Shown in pieces: positions 32,988 through 41,017 of a stretch of DNA of 64,000 bases. Under the pieces are notes generated by a model. It worked only from the letters and a program-made list of their open reading frames with translations. It was not told where the DNA came from and ran no database searches. Source of the DNA: Longimicrobium sp. (GTDB taxonomy: Bacteria > Gemmatimonadota > Gemmatimonadetes > Longimicrobiales > Longimicrobiaceae); assembly GCF_035474595.1 (NCBI RefSeq), contig NZ_DATIND010000011.1, forward strand, positions 1 to 64,000, given 5' to 3'. The position numbers and the translations under genes are program-made. Each line of letters opens with the position of its first letter. Position 1 is the first letter of the stretch.

Positions 32988-35210
32988 ATGACCGAGAAGT
33001 TGCGCAGCCGGATCCGTCCCCGGCACACGTTCCCCACCTACCGGCAGTTCGACGCCATGGACTGCGGCCCCACCTGCGTGCGCATGGTGGCCCGCCACTA
33101 CGGCAAGCGCTACTCGCTGCAGGAGCTGCGCGAGCGCAGCTGCATCGACCGGCAGGGAGTGTCGCTGCTGGGGATCGCCTACGCGGCCGAGGCGGTGGGG
33201 CTGCGCACGATGTCGGTGCGCACGACCTTCGAGGCGCTGGCCACCGAGGCGCCGCTCCCCTGCATCGCCCACTGGAACCAGAACCACTTCGTCGTCGTCC
33301 ACCGCGTCACCCGCACCCGCGTGTACGTGGCCGACCCGGCCGAGGGGCTGATGAGCTTCAGCCACGACGAGTTCCGGCGCGGCTGGGTGTCGGACGGCGC
33401 GGGCGACGGGGCGCGGGGGGTGCTGCTGCTGCTGGAGCCCACCCCGCACTTCTTCGAGCGCGAGGACCAGAAGGAGGGGAACCGGGCGTCGCTGCGCTAC
33501 ATCGCCAGCTACGTGAAGAGCTACCGCCGCTACTTCGTGCAGGTGGCGCTGGGGATGATGGTGGCCAGCGTGCTGCAGCTGGTGTTCCCCTTCCTCACGC
33601 AGGCCCTGGTCGACTACGGGATCGGCAACCAGGACCTGAGCTTCGTGAACGTGGTGCTGATCGCGCAGCTGGCGCTGTTCATCTCGCGCACCGCGGTGGA
33701 CTTCATCCGCAACCGCATCCTCTTCCACGTGGGGACGCGGATCTACGTATCGCTGATCTCCGACTTCCTGGCCAAGCTGATGCGCCTGCCGGTGCCGTTC
33801 TTCGACACGCGGCACGTGGGCGACATCCTGCAGCGGGTGCAGGACCATTCGCGCATCCAGCAGTTCCTGACCACCACGTCGCTGAACGCGGTGTTCAGCA
33901 TGGTCACGCTCACCGTGTTCAGCGCGGTGCTGGCCATCTACAACGGCACCATCTTCCTGGTGTTCGCGGGCGGGAGCGCGCTGTACATCGCGTACGCCCT
34001 CCTCTTCCTGCGCCGGCGCAAGGAGCTGGACTACCAGAAGTTCGCCGAGAGCGCGCGCAACCAGAGCGCGCTGGTGGAGATGGCGGGGGCCATCGGCGAG
34101 ATCAAGCTGGCCAACGCCGAGCAGCAGAAGCGCTGGCGCTGGGAGCGCATCCAGGCGCGGCTCTTCAAGGTCAGCCTGAAGAGCCTTTCGCTGGAGCAGT
34201 TCCAGGACGGCGGCTCCATCGCCATCAACGAGCTGAAGAACATCGTCATCTCGTTCCTGGCGGCCAAGCTGGTGATCGACGGCCAGCTGACGCTGGGGAT
34301 GCTGCTGGCGGTGCAGTACATCATCGGCCAGCTGAACGGCCCCATCACCCAGCTGGTCGACATCGCCCACGCGGCGCAGGACGCCAAGATCGCGGTGGAG
34401 CGCCTGGGCGAGATCCACCTGCACGAGGACGAGGAAGACCCCGAGAACCGCATCGCCCAGCTCCCCGAGGACGGGTCGATCTCGCTGCGCGGCGTCTCCT
34501 TCAGCTACGGCGGCGCGCTGGGCGAGCCGGTGCTCCAGGACCTGGACCTCGACATCCCCGAAGGGAAGGTGACGGCGGTGGTGGGGGCCAGCGGAAGCGG
34601 AAAGACCACGCTGCTGAAGCTGCTGCTGAAGTTCTACGCCCCCGGCGGCGGCGAGGTGCACGTGGGCGGGTGCAACCTGAGGAACCTTTCCGCGCGCACC
34701 TGGCGGGGGGCCTGCGGCGCGGTGATGCAGGACGGCGCGCTCTTCTCCGACACCATCGCGGGGAACGTGGCGGTGGGCAACGACCACGTGGACCAGCGCC
34801 GCCTGCTGCACGCGGTGCGCGTGGCCAACATCCGCGAGTTCGTGGAGGGGCTGCCGCTGGCCTACAACACCCGCGTGGGGCGCGACGGGGTGGGGATGAG
34901 CCAGGGACAGAAGCAGCGCCTGCTGATTGCCCGCGCCGTCTACAAGAGCCCGCGCTACCTGATGTTCGACGAGGCCACCAGCGCGCTGGACGCCAACAAC
35001 GAGCGCGCGATCATGGAGAACCTGCAGGAGGAGTTCCGCGGGCGCACCGTGGTGATCGTGGCGCACCGGCTGAGCACGGTGAAGAACGCCGACCAGATCG
35101 TGGTGCTGGACCGCGGCCGCGTGGTGGAGCGCGGCACGCACGAGGAGCTGGCCGCGCAGCGCGGGCACTACTACCGGCTGGTGAAGAACCAGCTCGAGCT
35201 GGGGAGCTGA
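32988..35210 (+). CDS. C39 peptidase-containing ABC exporter
   Basis: The 740-residue protein is a bacteriocin-type transporter. The N-terminal C39 cysteine protease domain (1 to about 150) has catalytic Cys 26 in MDCGPTC, His 100 in QNHFVVVH and Asp 116 in VADP; it cuts leaders after GG. A six-helix membrane domain (about 180-450) follows. The ATPase domain has Walker A GASGSGKT (533-540), signature MSQGQ (637-641), Walker B YLMFDE (657-662) and switch His 693. All catalytic residues are intact, so the exporter should mature and secrete the eight GG-leader peptides encoded here. The start at 32988 is chosen for the family N-terminus; a GCACTCCC-type repeat lies just upstream. Confidence 0.95.
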   Translation: MTEKLRSRIRPRHTFPTYRQFDAMDCGPTCVRMVARHYGKRYSLQELRERSCIDRQGVSLLGIAYAAEAVGLRTMSVRTTFEALATEAPLPCIAHWNQNHFVVVHRVTRTRVYVADPAEGLMSFSHDEFRRGWVSDGAGDGARGVLLLLEPTPHFFEREDQKEGNRASLRYIASYVKSYRRYFVQVALGMMVASVLQLVFPFLTQALVDYGIGNQDLSFVNVVLIAQLALFISRTAVDFIRNRILFHVGTRIYVSLISDFLAKLMRLPVPFFDTRHVGDILQRVQDHSRIQQFLTTTSLNAVFSMVTLTVFSAVLAIYNGTIFLVFAGGSALYIAYALLFLRRRKELDYQKFAESARNQSALVEMAGAIGEIKLANAEQQKRWRWERIQARLFKVSLKSLSLEQFQDGGSIAINELKNIVISFLAAKLVIDGQLTLGMLLAVQYIIGQLNGPITQLVDIAHAAQDAKIAVERLGEIHLHEDEEDPENRIAQLPEDGSISLRGVSFSYGGALGEPVLQDLDLDIPEGKVTAVVGASGSGKTTLLKLLLKFYAPGGGEVHVGGCNLRNLSARTWRGACGAVMQDGALFSDTIAGNVAVGNDHVDQRRLLHAVRVANIREFVEGLPLAYNTRVGRDGVGMSQGQKQRLLIARAVYKSPRYLMFDEATSALDANNERAIMENLQEEFRGRTVVIVAHRLSTVKNADQIVVLDRGRVVERGTHEELAAQRGHYYRLVKNQLELGS

Positions 35211-35213
35211 GCC

Positions 35214-37613
35214 ATGAACTCCATGAACGGCACCGCGCCCGCGCCCATGCGCCTGGTGGTGGACGACGCCGGCCGCCGCGTGCTGGTGATCGACGGCGAG
35301 GGGATCGTCCTTCCCGGCGCGCACCCCGCGGGCGAGCCCATCCCCGAGCCGCGGCTGATGTCCGACGAGTCCGGCCGCCGCTGGGTGCTGCTGGGCTCCG
35401 AGCGCGTGGCCCTCCCCCGCCTGGAGCCCGCGCCGGGCGCCGCCGCCCCCGCGGTGATGGTGGGCGAGCCCGCGCGCATCGTGACCGGCGAGGACGGGAA
35501 GCGCGTGGTGGTGGTGGGCGGCGAGCGGCTGGCGCTGCCGCCGGTGGCCTTCGCGCCGGAAGAGGCGGCCGCCGCGCGCGTGGCGACCGACGACTCCGGG
35601 CGCCGCATCCTGTTCGTGGGCTCGCAGCGCGTGATCCTGCACTCCGCCGCCGGCGCCGCCGCCGCGCGGGGAACGGGGACGCACGGCCCCGCCGCGCCCG
35701 CCCCCGCACCCGTTCCCGCGCCGATGCGGGTCGTCGTCGATGAATCCGGGCGGCGGATCCTGGTGGTGGACGGGGAGCGGATCGTGCTGCCCGGCGCGCA
35801 CCCGGGCGGCCCCATCCCCGAGCCGCGGCTGATGATGGACGAGGCCGGGCGCCGCTTTGCCGTGCTGGGCGACGAACGCATTCCGCTTCCCTCCGCCGCG
35901 CCCGCGCCGGCCGCGGCCGCCCCGGGGGCCGGCGAGCCCGCGCGCATCGCCACCGACGACGCGGGGCGGCTGGTGGTGGTGGTCGGCGCCGAGCGCATCC
36001 CCCTGCCGCCGATCGAGCTGAAGCCGGGCGACGCCGAGAGCGTGCGCGTGGTGACGGACGACCACGGGCGCCGCATCCTGTTCGTCGGCGCCGAGCGCAT
36101 CATCCTGCGCGCGGCCTCGGCCCCCGCGCCTGCATCCTCGCCCGCATCGCCGGCGCCGTCTCCGGTCGGGACGATGGGGATGGGGGAGACGGGGACGACG
36201 GCCGCATCTCCATCTCCATCGCCCCACGCCGTTTCGTCATACGTCCCCGCGCGCGAGCCGGCGTTCGCGCCCCTGCCGTTCGACCTGGGCGACGAGGGCG
36301 AGGAGCCGGAGCTGAACCTGCGCAGCGACGAGATGGAGGACATCATCGGCTACGTTCCCCACTGGGTGGTGCGGTGGGGGATCTCGCTGATCTTCGCCAC
36401 CGTGGGCGCGCTGCTGCTGACCAGCTGGTTCGTGCGCTATCCCGACATGGTGGAGGGGAAGGTGACGCTCACCACCCCCGAGCCGCCGTCGCGGCTGGCG
36501 GCGCGCACCGCGGGCGAGGTGGAGAAGCTGTTCGTGGCCGACGGCCAGCCGGTGGAGCGCGGCGCGCCACTGGTGGTGATCCGCGGCCCCGCCGACTACC
36601 GCGACGTGTTCGCGCTGAACGAGCGGCTGGACCGCTTCGAGCGGTCGCTGGCCTCGCCCTCGGTGGCCGCCGCGGTGCCCTTCGACGCCAACCTGTCGCT
36701 GGGCGACATCCAGGCGCCGTACGCCGCCTTCCTGCAGGCGCTGTCGGACTTCCGCTCGTTCTCGGGCGCGGGGTACTACGCCGGCAAGGGCGCCGAGCTG
36801 GAGCGCCAGCTGGCCGAGCAGGAGCGGCTGCGCGAGACGCTGGTGGCCAAGCAGGCGCTGGCGGCCGAGGCGCTGGCCATCTCCGGCCGCAACCGCGACC
36901 GGGCGCGCACGCTGGCCCAGCGCGGGCTGATCTCGCAGGAAGAGATGGAGCGCGCCGAGGCCGACTACATCCAGCACCGCTCGGCCGAGCAGGACGGCCG
37001 CAACGCCATGGCCTCGGGCGAGATCCAGATCTCCAGCCTGCGCAGCCAGCTGCTGGACCTGCGCAAGACCGGCGACGACCAGGGGCGCAACTCGCTGCTC
37101 TCGCTGCGCACCGCCTTCGGCGCGCTGCGGGCCGCGGTGGCGCACTGGGACCAGGAGCACGTGCTGCGCGCGCCGGTGGCGGGCCGGGTCTCGCTCTTCC
37201 GCGGGCTGGCCGAGCACCAGGCGGTGGACGCGAACGACCCCGTCATCGCCGTGGTTCCCGCATCGGGGCGCGTGGTGGGCCGCGTCCTGCTCAGCGAGAG
37301 CGGGGCGGGGAAGGTGGAGCCCGGGCAGACGGTGCTGATCCGCTTCGACAGCTACCCGTCGCGCGAGTTCGGCAGCGTGGAGGGGCGGGTGACGTCCATC
37401 GCGCAGGTGCCCTTCCAGCAGCGCGACAAGGACGAGTCGATGTACCTGGTCGACGTGGCCGTGCCCTCGAAGCTGGTGACCAACTACCACCGCGAGATCC
37501 CCTTCCGGCAGGAGATGCGCGGCCAGGCGCAGATCGTCACCCGCGACCTGCGGCTGCTGGAGCGCGTGTTCAACCAGCTGCGCGACCTGCTGGACCACGC
37601 CGGCGGGCACTGA
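35214..37613 (+). CDS. HlyD-type export adaptor with eight-repeat N-terminal domain
   Basis: The 799-residue protein has an ordinary adaptor in its last 430 residues: SDEMEDIIGYVPHWVVRWG (371-389) before a single membrane helix (about 390-407), lipoyl-type halves (TAGEVEKLFVADGQPVERG and RAPVAGRVSLFRG) around a coiled-coil hairpin (about 525-645), and a C-terminal beta domain. Partners of C39 exporters normally have a short cytosolic N-tail. Here residues 11-300 hold eight copies of a ~33-residue repeat with consensus DDxGRRxLxVxGExIxLP, as two blocks of four (11-142 and 170-300), followed by a Pro/Ser/Ala-rich linker (301-350). The repeats should lie in the cytosol. The start is 3 bases after the exporter gene. 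Confidence 0.9.
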   Translation: MNSMNGTAPAPMRLVVDDAGRRVLVIDGEGIVLPGAHPAGEPIPEPRLMSDESGRRWVLLGSERVALPRLEPAPGAAAPAVMVGEPARIVTGEDGKRVVVVGGERLALPPVAFAPEEAAAARVATDDSGRRILFVGSQRVILHSAAGAAAARGTGTHGPAAPAPAPVPAPMRVVVDESGRRILVVDGERIVLPGAHPGGPIPEPRLMMDEAGRRFAVLGDERIPLPSAAPAPAAAAPGAGEPARIATDDAGRLVVVVGAERIPLPPIELKPGDAESVRVVTDDHGRRILFVGAERIILRAASAPAPASSPASPAPSPVGTMGMGETGTTAASPSPSPHAVSSYVPAREPAFAPLPFDLGDEGEEPELNLRSDEMEDIIGYVPHWVVRWGISLIFATVGALLLTSWFVRYPDMVEGKVTLTTPEPPSRLAARTAGEVEKLFVADGQPVERGAPLVVIRGPADYRDVFALNERLDRFERSLASPSVAAAVPFDANLSLGDIQAPYAAFLQALSDFRSFSGAGYYAGKGAELERQLAEQERLRETLVAKQALAAEALAISGRNRDRARTLAQRGLISQEEMERAEADYIQHRSAEQDGRNAMASGEIQISSLRSQLLDLRKTGDDQGRNSLLSLRTAFGALRAAVAHWDQEHVLRAPVAGRVSLFRGLAEHQAVDANDPVIAVVPASGRVVGRVLLSESGAGKVEPGQTVLIRFDSYPSREFGSVEGRVTSIAQVPFQQRDKDESMYLVDVAVPSKLVTNYHREIPFRQEMRGQAQIVTRDLRLLERVFNQLRDLLDHAGGH
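35244..36113 (+). repeat. Internal coding repeat: two tandem blocks of four units
   Basis: Block 1 (35244-35639) and block 2 (35721-36113) encode matching series of four units. Units 1 and 5 share VLPGAHP, units 2 and 6 begin PEPRLM, units 3 and 7 begin EPARI, units 4 and 8 share GRRILFVG. The order is conserved between blocks, so a four-unit block arose first and was then duplicated. They lie within the adaptor gene. Confidence 0.85.
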
Positions 37614-37656
37614 TACCGGATCCGGCGATCACCTCTGTTCCAGAGGAGCAGAGAGA

Positions 37657-37728
37657 GACGTCATCCTGAGGCCGGCCACACCGTCGTCGTCTCGGCACGA
37701 ACGGCTGCAGGCCGAAGGATCTACAGGC
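37657..37728. repeat. Half element of family A before the precursor array
   Basis: It begins GACGTCATCCTGAGGCCGG and ends GCAGGCCGAAGGATCTACAG, with no closing inverse end nearby. It lies in the 338-base gap (37614-37951) between the adaptor gene and the seven-precursor array. The rest of the gap has no gene and no clear promoter. Confidence 0.75.
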
Positions 37729-37951
37729 GAGGTCGCACGTGCGCTGCGGGATTGCACGATCCCCGCATTCGCAATGATCGATCGGCGAGGGATGCGCCGC
37801 GGACACGGCTCCGCGGCCATCCCCCGGCATCCACGACCCGGATAGATCGGGCCGTGACGTAGGATTTTCCTCGACGGCGGGTGGGCCGTCTCCCGATCCG
37901 CGCCGCTCGCGCGCGGCTCCTCATCTCCCCAGAAACGCAGGAGAAATTCCC

Positions 37952-38140
37952 ATGTCCCGACTGGAATCCCTGAATTCCGAGCTGTTCCAGCCGCTCGCGG
38001 AGCAGGACGCGGCCAGCCTGCAGGGCGGCAGCGGCGCCACGATGATGTACATCGGGAAGAGCTACGACATCATGCCCGACGGCACCCGCATCGAGGACAA
38101 CGACTTCATCGGCGACACCGAGCCCACGCAGCCGGCCTGA
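37952..38140 (+). CDS. RiPP precursor peptide 2
   Basis: The 62-residue peptide has leader MSRLESLNSELF to SLQGG (26 residues) and a 36-residue core running SGATMMYIGKSYDI to EPTQPA. The core holds Thr and Lys acceptors, a PDG turn, and acidic residues in IEDNDFIGDTE. GGAGA lies 8 bases before the ATG. First of the downstream tandem array; product is predicted to be crosslinked by the ATP-grasp enzyme and exported by the C39 transporter. Confidence 0.85.
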   Translation: MSRLESLNSELFQPLAEQDAASLQGGSGATMMYIGKSYDIMPDGTRIEDNDFIGDTEPTQPA

Positions 38141-38166
38141 CCCCTTCACGCGCGGAGAATCCCCCG

Positions 38167-38376
38167 ATGTCCCGGCTTGAATCCCTGAGCTCCGACGTCT
38201 TCCAGCCCCTCGACGACGAGCAGTCGGCGGCGGTGCAGGGCGGCGCGGCGGCGGCCACGCAGATGCTGGTGAAGGGCATGACGTTCATCAGCGACGGCAG
38301 CTACGTCTACGACTACGACATCTACACCGACGACGACGTGGCGCCCGCCGAGCCGATCGGCACGGTGGGAGCCTGA
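38167..38376 (+). CDS. RiPP precursor peptide 3
   Basis: The 69-residue peptide has leader MSRLESLSSDVF to AAVQGG and a 43-residue core with FISDGSYVYDYDIYTDDD and the tail APAEPIGTVGA. Leader, hairpin-like middle and tail are closely related to precursor 4, so these two are the most recent duplicates in the array. CGGAGA precedes the start. Confidence 0.85.
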   Translation: MSRLESLSSDVFQPLDDEQSAAVQGGAAAATQMLVKGMTFISDGSYVYDYDIYTDDDVAPAEPIGTVGA

Positions 38377-38411
38377 TCCCCCTGATCCACACACGCACGG
38401 AGAGCTTCCCG

Positions 38412-38621
38412 ATGTCCCGACTGGAATCCCTGAGCTCCGACCTGTTCCAGCCCCTCGACGCCGGCCAGCAGGCGTCGGTGCAGGGCGGGATGGCGGCGCC
38501 CACGCAGCTGATCCGCGGCGCCAACACCTTCCTGAGCGACGGCACCGTGGTGATGGACTACGACATCTCGCCCGACGACGACTCCGCTCCGGCCGAGCCC
38601 ATCGGCACGCTCGGAGCCTGA
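38412..38621 (+). CDS. RiPP precursor peptide 4
   Basis: The 69-residue peptide has leader MSRLESLSSDLF to ASVQGG and a core with FLSDGTVVMDYDISPDDD and tail APAEPIGTLGA. It differs from precursor 3 mainly at the front of the core (MAAPTQLIRGANT) and in the strand after the DG turn, the pattern expected if the core diversifies while the leader is held constant. Confidence 0.85.
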   Translation: MSRLESLSSDLFQPLDAGQQASVQGGMAAPTQLIRGANTFLSDGTVVMDYDISPDDDSAPAEPIGTLGA

Positions 38622-38681
38622 CCCACCCGCTCCCCGCACCCGCGGGGCCCAACATCCACCTTTCGAGAGACGGAGATGACG

Positions 38682-38876
38682 ATGTCGAAGCTGGAATCGC
38701 TGAACGAGGCGCTCTTCACGCCGCTGTCGGCGGAAGAGACGGAGATGCTGAAGGGCGGAATCGCCTCGACGCCCGCGCAGACCTACATCAAGGACTACAC
38801 GATCATCAACGGTCAGGTGGTCGTGGAGCTCATTCCCGATCCGGACTCCACCACCGTCGCCGAGGCCGTGGCGTGA
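38682..38876 (+). CDS. RiPP precursor peptide 5
   Basis: The 64-residue peptide has leader MSKLESLNEALF to EMLKGG and a core IASTPAQTYIKDYTI with an NG turn and acidic VELIPDPDST. The second ATG (38682) is chosen over 38676 because GGAG abuts the first and is correctly spaced for the second, and it aligns with the other leaders. Its end overlaps the next precursor by four bases. Confidence 0.82.
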   Translation: MSKLESLNEALFTPLSAEETEMLKGGIASTPAQTYIKDYTIINGQVVVELIPDPDSTTVAEAVA

Positions 38877-39055
38877 GCTCGCGCCCCACGCTGCAGCCGC
38901 TCGACGACGCGCTGTTCGCCCCGCTCGCGGCGGCCGAGGCCGCGCAGGTGAAGGGCGGCGCCGCCGCGACCGAGCAGCCGGGAAGCACGCTGATGCTCGT
39001 TCCGGTCTACGGGCTGGACGGCAACTTCATCGGCTGGGACTACGTGACCGACTGA
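38873..39055 (+). CDS. RiPP precursor peptide 6 (divergent leader)
   Basis: The 60-residue peptide starts at a GTG that overlaps the stop of precursor 5 (GTGA). Its leader is 29 residues and begins MSSRPTLQPLDDALF rather than with LESL, but keeps F-x-PL and the QVKGG end. The core AAATEQPGSTLMLVPVYG has an LDGN turn and ends WDYVTD with a terminal Asp. Absence of its own ribosome-binding site suggests coupled translation. Confidence 0.78.
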   Translation: MSSRPTLQPLDDALFAPLAAAEAAQVKGGAAATEQPGSTLMLVPVYGLDGNFIGWDYVTD

Positions 39056-39096
39056 TCCCGCCGATTCCCTCATCTCCCCATGCACAGGAGGACGCC

Positions 39097-39282
39097 ATGA
39101 AGAAGCTGGAATCGCTGAGCGAGGCGCAGTTCGCGCCGCTGGCGGAGGACGAAGCCGCGCAGGTGAAGGGCGGCATGATCGCCACCGCGACGCAGACGTT
39201 CGCGGCCGACTACGTCAACGGCGTGTTCGTCGGCTACGGCCGCGACGAGGACGAGCAGGCGGAGCCCGCGACCGTCGCCTGA
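39097..39282 (+). CDS. RiPP precursor peptide 7
   Basis: The 61-residue peptide has leader MKKLESLSEAQF to AQVKGG and a core MIATATQTFAADYV with an NG turn and the acidic stretch GRDEDEQAE before PATVA. A strong AGGAGG ribosome-binding site lies 6 bases before the start. Confidence 0.85.
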   Translation: MKKLESLSEAQFAPLAEDEAAQVKGGMIATATQTFAADYVNGVFVGYGRDEDEQAEPATVA

Positions 39283-39350
39283 CCGGCGCCGCGGCCCCAT
39301 CGACCCCGAACCCATCGGCCGGCCCGTCCGGCCGGCACGGAGAAGCTGCC

Positions 39351-39521
39351 ATGACCCGTCTGGAATCGCTGAGCGACGCGCGCTTCGCGCCGCTCGCGAC
39401 GGAAGAAGCCGCGCAGATCAGGGGCGGCGCCACCGTCTCGGACCCGCCGACGTACCACTGGGTGATCGTGAACGACCAGATGATCCAGGAGCCCGACTTC
39501 GACGCTGTGAGCGCGGGGTGA
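39351..39521 (+). CDS. RiPP precursor peptide 8
   Basis: The 56-residue peptide is the shortest: leader MTRLESLSDARF to AQIRGG and a 30-residue core ATVSDPPTYHWVIVND that ends EPDFDAVSAG. It keeps the acceptor residues at the front and acidic residues at the back, but its central turn reads ND instead of DG or NG. GGAGAA precedes the ATG. It ends the array, ahead of a repeat element and a terminator. Confidence 0.8.
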   Translation: MTRLESLSDARFAPLATEEAAQIRGGATVSDPPTYHWVIVNDQMIQEPDFDAVSAG

Positions 39522-39532
39522 TACGAGATCCA

Positions 39533-39647
39533 GTAGGAAGGATCGGTGCATCCGACCCACTCACGTGCTGCCGCGCCCACAGATCCTTCGGCCTGCAAGG
39601 TGTTGCGCTAACTCAAGTTGCAGTGTGGCCGGCCTCAGGATGACGTC
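39533..39647. repeat. Family A repeat, right-half copy at the end of the RiPP cluster
   Basis: It starts GAAGGATCGGTGCATCCGAC and runs through AGATCCTTCGGCCTGCAAGG to the end CGGCCTCAGGATGACGTC. A near-identical ~110-bp copy lies at 42017-42126, so the two bracket the quinone oxidoreductase and LigD-type polymerase genes. Confidence 0.85.
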
Positions 39648-39699
39648 GGGGGGGCAGCGCGGATGCAGAAGCTGATCTCCCGGATCTGGTATACCGACG

Positions 39700-39729
39700 A
39701 AAGGGGAGCCCGCGCGGGGCTCCCCTTTC
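39700..39729. terminator. Bidirectional terminator after the RiPP cluster
   Basis: AAAGGGGAGCCC pairs with GGGCTCCCCTTT over a 5-base loop, with A-tract and T-tract inside the stem ends. It lies between the last precursor (plus) and the oxidoreductase gene (minus), serving both. Confidence 0.85.
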
Positions 39730-39748
39730 TCGTGCGTGCCGGGCCGGT

Positions 39749-40729
39749 CTACCAGGTGAGCACGATCTTGCCGAAGGTGGCGTTGGATTCCATCCGCTCG
39801 TGCGCCTTGCGGATGTCCTTGAAGCTGAAGACCGAATCGACCACGGGCCTGATCCGCTCCGACGAGAGGAGCGGGAGGACGACGGACGAGAACTCGCGCG
39901 CGAGGGCGATCTTCTCCTCCAGCGGGCGGCTGCGCAGCACGGTGCCGAACAGGTGCACGCGGCGGCGCAGCAGCAGCCCCAGGTCGATCTCCACCTTCGA
40001 CCCCGCCGTGGTGCCCACCACGATCGCGCGCCCCTGCACCGCGAGGACGCGGAGGCTGGCCTCGAGCAGCTTGCCGCCCACCAGGTCCATCACCGCGTGC
40101 ACTCCGCTGCCGTAGGTGGCCTGGTTCACCGCCTCGGCCAGGTCTTCGCGCGTGGTGTCGATCCCCACCTCCAGCCCCAGCTCCTCGGCGCGCTTCAGCT
40201 TCTCCGGGGTGCGCGAGGTGCCGATGGTCATGGCCCCCGCGGCGCGGGCGAGCTGCAGCGCCGCCGTCCCCACGCCGCTGCCGACGGCGTGGATGAGCAG
40301 CCGCTCGCCCATCTTCAGGTCGAGCTGGCGGAAGAGCGCGTCGTACGAGGTGAGGAACGCCTCGGGGATGGCCGCCGCGTGCTCCCAGTCCAGGTCGTGG
40401 GGGATGCGGATCCCCTCGCGCTCGTGCACCACCACGTACTCGGCGTGGCCGCCGCCGCCCACGATTCCCATCACGCGGTTGCCCACCGCCCACAGGCCGG
40501 CGCCCTCGCCCACGGCGTCCACCTCGCCCGCGTACTCCATCCCGGGGATGTCGGCGGGGGCGCCGGGGGGCGCGGGGTAGCTGCCGCGGCGCTGCAGCAG
40601 GTCCGCGCGGTTCAGCGCCGACGCGCGCACCCGCACGCGGATCTCGCCCGGCCCGGGCTCGGGGATGGGCCGCTCCTCCGGCGCGAGCACCTCCGGCCCG
40701 CCGGGGCGGGTGATGACGATGGCTTTCAT
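39749..40729 (-). CDS. NAD(P)H-quinone oxidoreductase (zinc-type MDR family)
   Basis: The 326-residue protein belongs to the medium-chain dehydrogenase family, quinone-oxidoreductase (PIG3-like) branch. It starts MKAIVITRPGGPEVL, has the substrate-domain ALNRADLLQRRGSYP, and a Rossmann domain with LLIHAVGSGVGTAALQLARAAGA binding NAD(P)H. The structural zinc cysteines of alcohol dehydrogenases are absent, as usual for this branch. It probably reduces quinones. The start at 40729 excludes a long non-coding upstream extension. Confidence 0.9.
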   Translation of the reverse strand: MKAIVITRPGGPEVLAPEERPIPEPGPGEIRVRVRASALNRADLLQRRGSYPAPPGAPADIPGMEYAGEVDAVGEGAGLWAVGNRVMGIVGGGGHAEYVVVHEREGIRIPHDLDWEHAAAIPEAFLTSYDALFRQLDLKMGERLLIHAVGSGVGTAALQLARAAGAMTIGTSRTPEKLKRAEELGLEVGIDTTREDLAEAVNQATYGSGVHAVMDLVGGKLLEASLRVLAVQGRAIVVGTTAGSKVEIDLGLLLRRRVHLFGTVLRSRPLEEKIALAREFSSVVLPLLSSERIRPVVDSVFSFKDIRKAHERMESNATFGKIVLTW

Positions 40730-41017
40730 GCGTGTCCCGACTGGAGTCCGATCCAAACCGAAGTTCAATCCCGACCGCGCGCGGATGCGAGGAACGCATC
40801 CGTGCCTTGTGCCGCGCGCCCAACGCGAGAAGTGCACCAGCGCGCCCGGCAGCGCCGGAACTGCAACGGCAGAAGGCGCTCGCTCATCCCCCGAATCCAT
40901 CATCGTGCACACCGGCAGGGTTGTTGCGCTCCGTCGCGGCGGAGCGCCGCGAAGCCCGTCCCGCGACGAGACCTCTTTCGCACTCCCGCACTCCCGCACT
41001 CTCGCACTTTGTTCGCC

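Noticed and set aside
32814-36227. Minus-strand frame of 1137 codons across the exporter and adaptor genes
   Set aside because: Composition is that of a GC-driven shadow; both genes on the plus strand have intact domains.
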